Of a stretch of DNA of 10,104 bases, positions 1 to 10,104 are shown piece after piece. Each line of letters begins with the position of its first letter. Position 1 is the first letter of the stretch. The stretch comes from Melioribacteraceae bacterium. GTDB lineage: Bacteria > Bacteroidota > Ignavibacteria > Ignavibacteriales > Melioribacteraceae. The notes under the pieces were generated by a model. It saw only the letters and a list, made by a program, of their open reading frames with translations. It was not told the origin of the DNA and ran no database searches. The position numbers and the translations under genes are program-made. Location: contig JALWEC010000298.1 in the NCBI GenBank assembly GCA_027036655.1, positions 1 through 10,104 on the forward strand, read 5' to 3'.

Positions 1-191
1 TGCTCTCTTGACTTTTTATCAACATGAGGAGATCTTAAAACAGTGTAAACACTTCTTTTGGTAGGCATCGGAATAGGGCCCGATACTACCGCTCCCGTAC
101 TTTTTACGGTTTTAATAATCTTCTCGGTTGATTTGTCAATCAACTGATGATCGTACGATTTTAGTTTAATTCTTATTTTCTGACCAGCCAC
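1..191 (-). CDS. rpsJ: 30S ribosomal protein S10, N-terminal part (runs off the left edge)
   Basis: S10 is a small-subunit protein of the 30S head; in E. coli it also acts in transcription antitermination as NusE. The 63 complete codons visible read [19 protein letters not shown] at the start and include the family hallmarks GPIPMPTKR (about residues 38-46) and [11 protein letters not shown] (about 53-63). The last two bases in the window fit the Gln that normally follows. The protein is usually about 100 residues, so roughly 40 codons lie outside. The start is GTG at 189-191, chosen because the S10 N-terminus aligns from here and an AGGAG lies six bases upstream; no ATG fits. It follows tuf by 57 nt, so it is probably reached by transcripts from the str genes and opens the S10 ribosomal protein operon. 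Identification is secure. Confidence 0.96.
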   Translation of the reverse strand, partial: MAGQKIRIKLKSYDHQLIDKSTEKIIKTVKSTGAVVSGPIPMPTKRSVYTVLRSPHVDKKSRE

Positions 192-197
192 TTTTTT

Positions 198-202
198 CTC
201 CT
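198..202 (-). promoter_or_regulatory. Shine-Dalgarno that fixes the GTG start of rpsJ
   Basis: On the minus strand the sequence reads AGGAG, then six A residues, then GTG. The spacing is suitable for initiation and decides the non-ATG start. The AGGAG overlaps a small inverted repeat (CTAAA-T-TTTAG on the minus strand, 201-211), and the 9-bp stem-loop at 212-237 lies just upstream. Confidence 0.8.
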
Positions 203-211
203 AAAATTTAG

Positions 212-237
212 CCGGGAAAGAACAATGTCTTTCCCGG
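212..237 (-). other. Stem-loop between tuf and rpsJ
   Basis: The minus-strand RNA has perfect 9-bp arms, CCGGGAAAG and CTTTCCCGG, around an 8-nt loop. Six of the nine pairs are G-C, so the stem should be stable. It starts 11 nt past the tuf stop codon and ends nine bases before the rpsJ Shine-Dalgarno. It looks like an intrinsic terminator stem, but the following bases read CTAAATTTTAGG, which is a poor uridine tract, so full termination is doubtful. It could be a partial terminator between the str and S10 genes, an mRNA 3'-end stabiliser or processing site, or a binding site for a regulator of rpsJ translation. The repeat is seen directly; the role is inference. Confidence 0.7.
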
Positions 238-248
238 TTAAGAAGTTT

Positions 249-1457
249 TTATTCAAATATCTTCGTTACAACGCCAGCGCCAACTGTTCTTCCGCCTTCA
301 CGGATAGCAAAACGCAAACCTTCTTCCATAGCGATTTCGGTAATCAAGGAAACTTTAAGTTTTACATTATCGCCGGGCATAACCATATCGGTGCCTTCCG
401 GCAATTCAACTATACCGGTAACGTCGGTTGTTCTGAAATAGAACTGAGGTCTGTAACCGTTAAAGAAAGGCGTATGACGTCCACCTTCGTCTTTCGACAA
501 GATGTAAACTTCGCCTTCAAATTTAGTGTGAGGAGTGATGGAACCAACCTGTGCCAAAACCATTCCTCTCTGAATTTCTTTTTTGTCGATACCTCTCATA
601 AGGATACCGGCATTGTCGCCTGCCATTGCGGAATCCAATTCCTTACGGAACATTTCGATACCGGTAACAACAGTTTTCTTGTGAACGCCGAGTCCGATTA
701 ACTCAACTTCCTGACCTAATTTTACTTCGCCTCTTTCAACTCTACCGGTTGCGACAGTACCGCGTCCGGTGATTGAGAAGACGTCTTCAACAGGCATCAA
801 GAAAGGTTTGTCGATATCTCTTTCCGGAAGCGGAACGTATGAATCAACTGCGTCCATTAACTGCCAGATTGAATCCAATCTCGGGTCGTCTGCAGGAACG
901 CTTTCGTCAGATGCTGCTTCCAATGCTCTGAGAGCCGAACCGCGAATAATCGGAATTTCATCTCCCGGGAATTCGTATTCGTCTAACAATTCTCTTAATT
1001 CCATTTCAACGAGTTCGATTAACTCTTCGTCGTCCATCATATCAATTTTATTCAAATATACAACGATTCTCGGAACGCCAACCTGGCGAGCCAACAAAAT
1101 GTGCTCTCTCGTCTGAGGCATAGGACCGTCTGTGGCGGCAACTACCAAAATAGCTCCGTCCATCTGAGCGGCGCCGGTAATCATATTTTTAACGTAGTCG
1201 GCGTGACCCGGGCAGTCAACGTGCGCATAGTGACGATTTGCAGTTGAATACTCAACGTGAGCGGTTGCAATTGTGATACCGCGTTCTCTTTCTTCAGGTG
1301 CGTTATCAATAGAATCGAATGTTCTTACTTCAGATAAACCTTTTTTTGCCAAAGCCATTGTGATGGCGGCTGTTAATGTAGTCTTACCATGGTCAACGTG
1401 ACCAATTGTACCGATATTAACGTGCGGTTTACTCCGATCAAATTTTTCTTTAGCCAT
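249..1457 (-). CDS. tuf: Translation elongation factor Tu
   Basis: EF-Tu is the cytoplasmic GTPase that carries aminoacyl-tRNA to the ribosomal A site. The 402-residue product has all the GTPase motifs: G1 GHVDHGKT (19-26), switch I ending [12 protein letters not shown] (59-70), G3 DCPGH (81-85, with the catalytic His85), G4 NKID (136-139) and G5 SAL (174-176). Domain 2 starts near [12 protein letters not shown] (about 216), and domain 3 contains [24 protein letters not shown] and ends [14 protein letters not shown]. It is about eight residues longer than E. coli EF-Tu; the extra residues lie after the G5 motif (about 181-190), where Thermus EF-Tu also has an insertion. The ATG is preceded by AAAGGAG with a six-base spacer (1464-1470). 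It lies 41 nt after fusA. The window cannot show whether a second tuf copy exists. Confidence 0.98.
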   Translation of the reverse strand: MAKEKFDRSKPHVNIGTIGHVDHGKTTLTAAITMALAKKGLSEVRTFDSIDNAPEERERGITIATAHVEYSTANRHYAHVDCPGHADYVKNMITGAAQMDGAILVVAATDGPMPQTREHILLARQVGVPRIVVYLNKIDMMDDEELIELVEMELRELLDEYEFPGDEIPIIRGSALRALEAASDESVPADDPRLDSIWQLMDAVDSYVPLPERDIDKPFLMPVEDVFSITGRGTVATGRVERGEVKLGQEVELIGLGVHKKTVVTGIEMFRKELDSAMAGDNAGILMRGIDKKEIQRGMVLAQVGSITPHTKFEGEVYILSKDEGGRHTPFFNGYRPQFYFRTTDVTGIVELPEGTDMVMPGDNVKLKVSLITEIAMEEGLRFAIREGGRTVGAGVVTKIFE

Positions 1458-1498
1458 TGAATTCTCCTTTTAACTTTTTTATAACTTTCTCTATTTGT

Positions 1499-3580
1499 TT
1501 ATTTATCAGATTTAATAATTTCATCCGCAACGGATTTTGGAACCGCCGCATAATGATCAAATTGCATTGAATATATCGCTCTTCCTTGTGTCATGGAGCG
1601 CAATCTTGTTGCATAACCAAACATCTCGGATAACGGAGCCATTGCTTTAATAACTTGGGCGTCTCTTCTCGGAGTAAATCCTTCGATTTTTCCTCTTCTC
1701 GAGTTCAAATCACCCATAACATCGCCGAGATATTCTTCCGGTGTTGTAACTTCCACTGCCATAATTGGCTCCAACAATACGGGAGCTGCTTTTTTTGCTC
1801 CGTTTTGGAATGCCATACTACCGGCAACCTTAAATGACAATTCATCCGAATCAACTTCATGATAAGAACCGTCATATAAAGTAACTTTAATGTCAACCAT
1901 TGGGTAACCGGCAAGTACGCCGTTTTTCATTGCTTCTTCAATTCCTTTGGCAACGGGATTGATATATTCTTTAGGAATTGCTCCGCCTACAATGTTGTTG
2001 ACAAATTCAAATCCTTTTCCGGCTTCGTTCGGTTCCATTTTAATTAAAACATGACCGTATTTTCCGCGCCCGCCGGATTGTTTGACAAATTTACCTTCGG
2101 CATCAACTGCTTTAGTAATAGTTTCGCGATAAGCAACTTGAGGTTGTCCGACATTAGCTTCAACTTTGAACTCTCTTTTCATTCTGTCAACCAAAATTTC
2201 AAGATGGAGTTCGCCCATTCCGCTGATGAGTGTCTGACCCGTTTCATCATCAACTTTTACTTTAAATGTCGGATCTTCTTCTGATAATTTAACCAATGCT
2301 TCAGATAATTTATCTTGGTCTGCCTTCGATTTAGGCTCAATTGCGATTTGGATAACAGGTTCAGGGAATGCCATTTTTTCAAGCATTACCGCATGTTTTT
2401 CATTACCGCACAATGTATCGCCGGTACGAGTATGTTTTAATCCTACAATCGCTACAATATCTCCGGTTCTTACTTCGTCCATATCCTCACGGTGATTGGC
2501 GTGCATTAACAGCAATCTTCCGATTCTTTCCTTTTTATCGGAATTGGAGTTGTAAACGTAAGAACCTGCTTTCAGCATTCCGCTGTAAACCCTGACGTAA
2601 GTTAATTTTCCGACGTAAGGGTCAGTCATAATTTTGAATGCCAGTCCGGTAAAGTCAGCGTCAAGAGCGGGTTTAATTTCAATTTCTTCATCCGTCTTAA
2701 CTAACGTTGCCGGAACGTTGCCCGCATCAATAGGCGAGGGAAGAAAATCAATTACACCGTCAAGAAGCATCTGAACGCCTTTGTTCTTAAACGCGGAACC
2801 AACCAGCACAGGAACTATCTTTAATTCGATAGTTGCCTGACGGAGTACGCGTACAACTTCCTGCTTTGTAATTTCTTCGCCTTCCAAATATTTTTCGAGA
2901 AGCGTGTCGTCAACATCGGAGACAGCTTCAAGCATCAATGTTCTGTATTTATTGGCAATCGGCATCAAATCGGAGGGAATTTCAATATCTTCGAATGTTG
3001 CCCCGAGCGTTTCGTCATTGTACATTCTTGCGTGCATATCAAGCAAGTCGATCACGCCCGCAAATAAATCGCCCGAACCGATAGGCAATGCGATAGGAAC
3101 GGCATTTGCTCCGAATCTATCTTTAATTGCATCAACTACCGCATAAAAATCCGCTCCGGTTCTATCCATTTTATTAACAAATGCGATTCTCGGAACTTTA
3201 TATTTATCGGCTTGTCTCCAAACAGTTTCGGATTGTGGTTCAACGCCGCCGACGCCACAGAATAACGCAATCGCTCCGTCCAATACACGAAGAGATCTTT
3301 CAACCTCTACCGTAAAATCAACGTGTCCGGGAGTATCGATAATGTTAATCTGGTGGTTTTTCCAATAAGCCGTTGTTGCCGCGCTTGTGATAGTAATTCC
3401 GCGTTCTTTTTCCTGCTCCATCCAATCCATAGTCGCAGCGCCGTCATGTACTTCGCCAATGCGGTGGGTTTTCCCCGTATAATAGAGAACTCTCTCTGTT
3501 GTTGTGGTCTTACCCGCATCGATGTGCGCCATGATGCCGATGTTTCTAACTTTCGATATATCTACTCTTTTCCTAGCCAT
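1499..3580 (-). CDS. fusA: Translation elongation factor G
   Basis: EF-G is the GTPase that drives tRNA-mRNA translocation and, with ribosome recycling factor, splits ribosomes. The 693-residue product is normal length. G1 is AHIDAGKT (18-25), the switch I region ends [12 protein letters not shown] (59-70), G3 is DTPGH (82-86) and G4 is NKMD (136-139). Domains II-V follow, with [18 protein letters not shown] in domain [20 protein letters not shown] in domain IV and [18 protein letters not shown] in domain V. The single-gene context beside rpsG and tuf supports canonical EF-G rather than an EF-G2 paralogue. The ATG sits 20 nt after the rpsG stop codon. The nearest Shine-Dalgarno-like AGGA (3585-3588) is only four bases from the ATG and a second, AGGAAG (3594-3599), is 13 bases away, so ribosome loading may depend partly on coupling to rpsG. 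No frameshift or missing motif is seen. Confidence 0.98.
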   Translation of the reverse strand: MARKRVDISKVRNIGIMAHIDAGKTTTTERVLYYTGKTHRIGEVHDGAATMDWMEQEKERGITITSAATTAYWKNHQINIIDTPGHVDFTVEVERSLRVLDGAIALFCGVGGVEPQSETVWRQADKYKVPRIAFVNKMDRTGADFYAVVDAIKDRFGANAVPIALPIGSGDLFAGVIDLLDMHARMYNDETLGATFEDIEIPSDLMPIANKYRTLMLEAVSDVDDTLLEKYLEGEEITKQEVVRVLRQATIELKIVPVLVGSAFKNKGVQMLLDGVIDFLPSPIDAGNVPATLVKTDEEIEIKPALDADFTGLAFKIMTDPYVGKLTYVRVYSGMLKAGSYVYNSNSDKKERIGRLLLMHANHREDMDEVRTGDIVAIVGLKHTRTGDTLCGNEKHAVMLEKMAFPEPVIQIAIEPKSKADQDKLSEALVKLSEEDPTFKVKVDDETGQTLISGMGELHLEILVDRMKREFKVEANVGQPQVAYRETITKAVDAEGKFVKQSGGRGKYGHVLIKMEPNEAGKGFEFVNNIVGGAIPKEYINPVAKGIEEAMKNGVLAGYPMVDIKVTLYDGSYHEVDSDELSFKVAGSMAFQNGAKKAAPVLLEPIMAVEVTTPEEYLGDVMGDLNSRRGKIEGFTPRRDAQVIKAMAPLSEMFGYATRLRSMTQGRAIYSMQFDHYAAVPKSVADEIIKSDK

Positions 3581-3600
3581 CTAATCCTAATATCTTCCTA

Positions 3601-4068
3601 TTACCATCTGAAATGGGCAAACGCCTTATTAGCTTCTGCCATTCTGTGAGTATCTTCTTTTTTCTTAACTGATGAACCTTCTCCATTAGATGCCGCTAAT
3701 AACTCAGCCGCTAATTTCTGAGCCATAGATTTATCTTTACGATCTCTTGCGTAATTTTTAATCCATCTGAACGCAAGCGCTATTCTTCTGTCCGGTCTTA
3801 CTTCCATAGGAACTTGATAAGTTGCGCCTCCGACTCTTCTACTTCTTACTTCAACTAAGGGCTGTACATTTTGTACCGCCTTCTGAAAAACTTCTAAAGC
3901 AGGCTTTTTAGTTTTCTTCTCAATAATATCAAAACTATCATACACAATTTCGCGTGCTGTGTTTTTCTTACCGTCCCACATGATGTAATTAATAAACTTT
4001 GCTACCAAAACATCATTGAATTTCGGGTCCGGTTTAATGTATCGTTTTTCTGCTCTTCTCTTTCTCAT
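3601..4068 (-). CDS. rpsG: 30S ribosomal protein S7
   Basis: S7 is a primary 16S rRNA-binding protein that nucleates assembly of the 30S head and lies near the E site and mRNA exit. The 155-residue product is full length for the family. It starts [17 protein letters not shown], has the conserved [12 protein letters not shown] segment (about 24-35), the beta-hairpin region [19 protein letters not shown] (about 74-92) and the [10 protein letters not shown] helix, and ends [21 protein letters not shown]. The ATG lies five bases after the rpsL stop codon with no good Shine-Dalgarno at normal spacing; the closest candidate, AAGG, is inside rpsL about 13 bases upstream. Translation is therefore probably coupled to rpsL. 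The five-base gap cannot hold the long S7-binding intercistronic structure known from the E. coli str operon. Confidence 0.97.
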   Translation of the reverse strand: MRKRRAEKRYIKPDPKFNDVLVAKFINYIMWDGKKNTAREIVYDSFDIIEKKTKKPALEVFQKAVQNVQPLVEVRSRRVGGATYQVPMEVRPDRRIALAFRWIKNYARDRKDKSMAQKLAAELLAASNGEGSSVKKKEDTHRMAEANKAFAHFRW

Positions 4069-4073
4069 AACTT

Positions 4074-4451
4074 TTATTTAGCCTTAGGTTTCTTAGTACC
4101 GTATTTTGATCTGCTCTGTTTACGCTCTGCAACACCTGCGGTATCTAATGTTCCGCGAATAATATGATAGCGAACGCCAGGTAAATCCTTTACTCTTCCG
4201 CCTCTAATCATTACGATTGAGTGCTCTTGCAAATTATGACCTTCGCCGGGAATATAAGCCGTAACTTCAATTCCGTTTGTTAATCTAACTCTCGCAACCT
4301 TTCTCAAAGCCGAGTTAGGTTTTTTCGGCGTAGTCGTATAAACTCTTGTGCAAACTCCTCTTTTCTGAGGATTTCCATCTAAAGCCGGAGCTTTACTTTT
4401 GTATGTTATGTTCTTACGGCCTTTTCTTACCAATTGATTAATTGTAGGCAC
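4074..4451 (-). CDS. rpsL: 30S ribosomal protein S12
   Basis: S12 sits at the decoding centre of the 30S subunit and monitors codon-anticodon pairing. The 125-residue product has the family N-terminus [13 protein letters not shown], the conserved [23 protein letters not shown] loop (about 29-51) and [13 protein letters not shown] (84-96), and ends [11 protein letters not shown]. Lys43 and Lys88, the residues most often changed in streptomycin resistance, are both unaltered, and Asp89, the site of beta-methylthiolation in many bacteria, is present. The start is GTG at 4449-4451, supported by the family N-terminus and by GGAGG four bases upstream; no ATG fits. It is the first gene of the str block, downstream of the promoter at 4487-4515 and 89 nt after rpoC. 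Confidence 0.97.
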   Translation of the reverse strand: MPTINQLVRKGRKNITYKSKAPALDGNPQKRGVCTRVYTTTPKKPNSALRKVARVRLTNGIEVTAYIPGEGHNLQEHSIVMIRGGRVKDLPGVRYHIIRGTLDTAGVAERKQSRSKYGTKKPKAK

Positions 4452-4455
4452 TATT

Positions 4456-4460
4456 CCTCC
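4456..4460 (-). promoter_or_regulatory. Shine-Dalgarno that fixes the GTG start of rpsL
   Basis: The minus strand reads GGAGG, then AATA, then GTG. This is the strongest anti-16S match in the window. The spacer of four bases is slightly short, but the site clearly selects the GTG start of S12. Confidence 0.8.
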
Positions 4461-4480
4461 AACACTTTCAAAAATTTCAG

Positions 4481-4506
4481 ACCCTCAATATATCTATATT
4501 GAGGGT
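4481..4506. repeat. 26-nt palindrome between rpoC and rpsL (hairpin; possible terminator or operator)
   Basis: The arms are ACCCTCAATAT and ATATTGAGGGT, a perfect 11-bp match with a 4-nt centre (ATCT on the plus strand). As RNA this is a stable hairpin. Read on the plus strand it runs directly into five T residues (4506-4510), the form of an intrinsic terminator facing antisense transcription. Read on the minus strand, the operon direction, the stem is followed by CTGAAATTTTTG, so the T run comes seven bases late. A CAAAAA before the stem could pair with that TTTTTG and extend it across a bulge. Transcripts reading through from rpoC would contain the hairpin, whereas transcripts from the local promoter would start just after it. 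It may be an rpoC terminator or attenuator, or a protein-binding operator over the promoter. Confidence 0.75.
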
Positions 4507-4515
4507 TTTTGTCAA
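4487..4515 (-). promoter_or_regulatory. Predicted sigma70-type promoter for rpsL-rpsG-fusA-tuf
   Basis: The minus strand carries a perfect -35 box TTGACA (4510-4515), exactly 17 bases of spacer, and a -10 box TATATT (4487-4492), one mismatch from TATAAT. Upstream of the -35, 4516-4540 is strongly A/T-rich (21 of 25 bases), like an UP element. Downstream, the discriminator reads GAGGGTC, which is G-rich, and this resembles promoters that are repressed by ppGpp when amino acids run out. Transcription would be expected to start near 4479-4481, giving a leader of about 30 nt that contains the rpsL GGAGG. The boxes are seen directly; activity is inferred. Confidence 0.7.
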
Positions 4516-4540
4516 GTTATGTTATTTAAAAATCCAAAAA

Positions 4541-8812
<4,272 letters not shown>

Positions 8813-8838
8813 AGATTTATCTCCTTGTAGAAAAATTC

Positions 8839-10104
8839 TTAATTAAGTTTAATTTCAAGTCCTAATCCCTGAAGTTCTTTTATCAGAACGTTAAATGATT
8901 CAGGAATGCCGGGTTCGGAGATATTATCTCCCTTAACAATAGCTTCGTAAATCTTAGCTCTTCCCTGAACGTCGTCGCTTTTAACGGTTAAGATTTCCTG
9001 AAGAATATGCGATGCTCCGTAACCTTCCAAAGCCCACACTTCCATTTCTCCGAATCTCTGACCGCCGAATTGCGCCTTACCGCCCAATGGCTGCTGAGTA
9101 ATTAACGAATAAGGACCTGTTGAACGCGCATGAAGTTTATCATCAATCATATGACCGAGTTTAAGCATGTAAATGTATCCGGTCATAACTTTCTGATGGA
9201 ATTTCTCACCGGTTAATCCGTTGTAAAGGGTGGATTTACTTCCTTCTCCGATTTCGGCTTCTTTAATCCATTCCTCGATTTCGTGGAATTTAGCGCCGTC
9301 GAACACAGGGGTTTCAAATTTATAACCCAAGCGTTTTCCGACCCAGCCGAGCACGGTTTCGTAAATCTGCCCGATATTCATACGGGAAGGTACGCCAAGC
9401 GGATTAAGAATGATATCCACCGGAGTTCCATCTTCGGTAAAGGGCATATCTTCAACCGGTACAACTTTGGCGACAACGCCTTTGTTTCCGTGGCGACCCG
9501 CCATCTTATCTCCAACCTGCAGTTTACGTTTTTTGGCAACATAAACTTTAGCAAGCTGAACGATTCCCGGGGGTAAATCATCGCCGCCGATGATATTCAG
9601 TTTGTCGCGTTTGTAAGTTTCATGCATTTCGGCGAAAGAAACATAATAACTGCGATATAATTTAGTAATGTATTCGTTTGTCTTTTCGTCATCGAACCAT
9701 TCGGTTCTGTAATCTAATTTTGTAACGTCTTCAAGGGATTCAAAAACGCCTTCCTTAATCTTGGTTCCGCTTTTAATTACAACCGAACCGTCAAGATCGT
9801 GAATTCCGTTGGTCGTTTTACCCAAAGTAAGTTTGTACAGCTTCTGAACCAGTTTATCGTAGTATTCTTCTTTTGATTTCTCAAATTTACGATCAAGTTC
9901 TTCAAGCTGTTTTTTCTCGCGTTTCTTAGTTTCCGGATCTTTTGTTTTACGGCTGAAAAGTCGCGTTTTAAGTACGATTCCGTGCAATCCGGGAGGCGCC
10001 TTTTTAGATGCGTCCTTCACGTCGCCCGCTTTATCGCCGAAAATCGCTTTCAGCAGTTTTTCTTCGGGAGTAGGATCGCTTTCCCCTTTCGGCGTAATTT
10101 TACC
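8839..10104 (-). CDS. rpoB: DNA-directed RNA polymerase subunit beta, C-terminal 421 residues (runs off the right edge)
   Basis: Beta pairs with beta' to form the RNA polymerase catalytic cleft. The reading frame is open to the window edge, and the first codons read [20 protein letters not shown], matching internal RpoB sequence, so the gene continues beyond the edge; an in-frame GTG at 10018-10020 is an internal valine, not a start. Conserved blocks, numbered from the edge, are [12 protein letters not shown] (about 28-39), [14 protein letters not shown] (about 198-211, with lysines that contact the RNA 3' end and incoming NTP), [20 protein letters not shown], and [21 protein letters not shown] near the C-terminus. 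A charged, probably coiled-coil stretch of more than 100 residues (about 54-166) falls where E. coli beta has its SI2 insertion. The rifampicin-binding region lies outside. The protein ends at TAA 8839-8841, 26 nt before rpoC. Confidence 0.97.
   Translation of the reverse strand, partial: GKITPKGESDPTPEEKLLKAIFGDKAGDVKDASKKAPPGLHGIVLKTRLFSRKTKDPETKKREKKQLEELDRKFEKSKEEYYDKLVQKLYKLTLGKTTNGIHDLDGSVVIKSGTKIKEGVFESLEDVTKLDYRTEWFDDEKTNEYITKLYRSYYVSFAEMHETYKRDKLNIIGGDDLPPGIVQLAKVYVAKKRKLQVGDKMAGRHGNKGVVAKVVPVEDMPFTEDGTPVDIILNPLGVPSRMNIGQIYETVLGWVGKRLGYKFETPVFDGAKFHEIEEWIKEAEIGEGSKSTLYNGLTGEKFHQKVMTGYIYMLKLGHMIDDKLHARSTGPYSLITQQPLGGKAQFGGQRFGEMEVWALEGYGASHILQEILTVKSDDVQGRAKIYEAIVKGDNISEPGIPESFNVLIKELQGLGLEIKLN

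Noticed and set aside
225..701. Plus-strand open frame of 158 codons opposite the tuf 3' end
   Set aside because: It lies almost wholly antisense to tuf, whose protein is fully conserved; the composition mirrors tuf codons, no family is recognisable, and the initial ATG lies in the loop of the tuf-rpsJ hairpin. It is a shadow frame.
1458..1498. Possible separate tuf promoter in the A/T-rich fusA-tuf gap
   Set aside because: No convincing -35/-10 pair can be placed in 41 bases that also hold the Shine-Dalgarno; A/T-richness alone is not enough.
4449..4451. Possibility that rpsL lacks its true N-terminus because it starts with GTG
   Set aside because: The N-terminal residues match S12 from the first position and a strong GGAGG lies just upstream, so GTG is the real start.
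10018..10020. GTG as a possible start for the right-edge gene
   Set aside because: The frame stays open upstream to the window edge and the upstream codons match conserved RpoB sequence, so this GTG is an internal valine codon.

Overview
The window is one block of core transcription and translation genes, all on the minus strand. In the direction of transcription the order is rpoB (3' part only) - rpoC - rpsL - rpsG - fusA - tuf - rpsJ (5' part only). This is the classic rpoBC cluster joined to the str operon, running into the first gene of the S10 operon. Every gene looks intact, and no mobile element, CRISPR array, tRNA, rRNA or accessory cassette is visible.

The organism is a bacterium with a modest G+C content. 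RpoC is a single 1423-residue chain with an E. coli-like insertion in the trigger loop, and RpoB has a long insertion in the same place as E. coli. The genes mostly have clear Shine-Dalgarno sequences, and tuf sits between fusA and rpsJ. Together these favour the Chlorobi/Ignavibacteria side of the Bacteroidota group over Bacteroidia or Flavobacteriia, which often lack Shine-Dalgarno sequences and usually keep tuf elsewhere. This placement is inference from sequence feel and gene order, with moderate confidence.

Layout by region: 8839-10104 is the last 421 codons of rpoB. A 26-nt gap with a good Shine-Dalgarno leads to rpoC (4541-8812). The 89-nt rpoC-rpsL gap (4452-4540) is the main regulatory interval: it carries a near-consensus sigma70-type promoter for the str genes, and its -10 box lies inside a strong 26-nt palindrome. 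rpsL, rpsG, fusA and tuf follow with gaps of 5, 20 and 41 nt, consistent with one transcript. A 57-nt tuf-rpsJ gap holds a perfect 9-bp stem-loop, and rpsJ then runs off the left edge. No gene-free stretch is longer than 89 bases.

The genes work together as expected: beta and beta' form the RNA polymerase active centre; S12, S7 and S10 belong to the 30S subunit; EF-Tu delivers aminoacyl-tRNA and EF-G drives translocation. I found no evidence of a new biological system here. What deserves a second look is regulatory: the promoter/palindrome overlap before rpsL, the tuf-rpsJ hairpin, and gaps too short for the E. coli-type S7 and L4 feedback sites.
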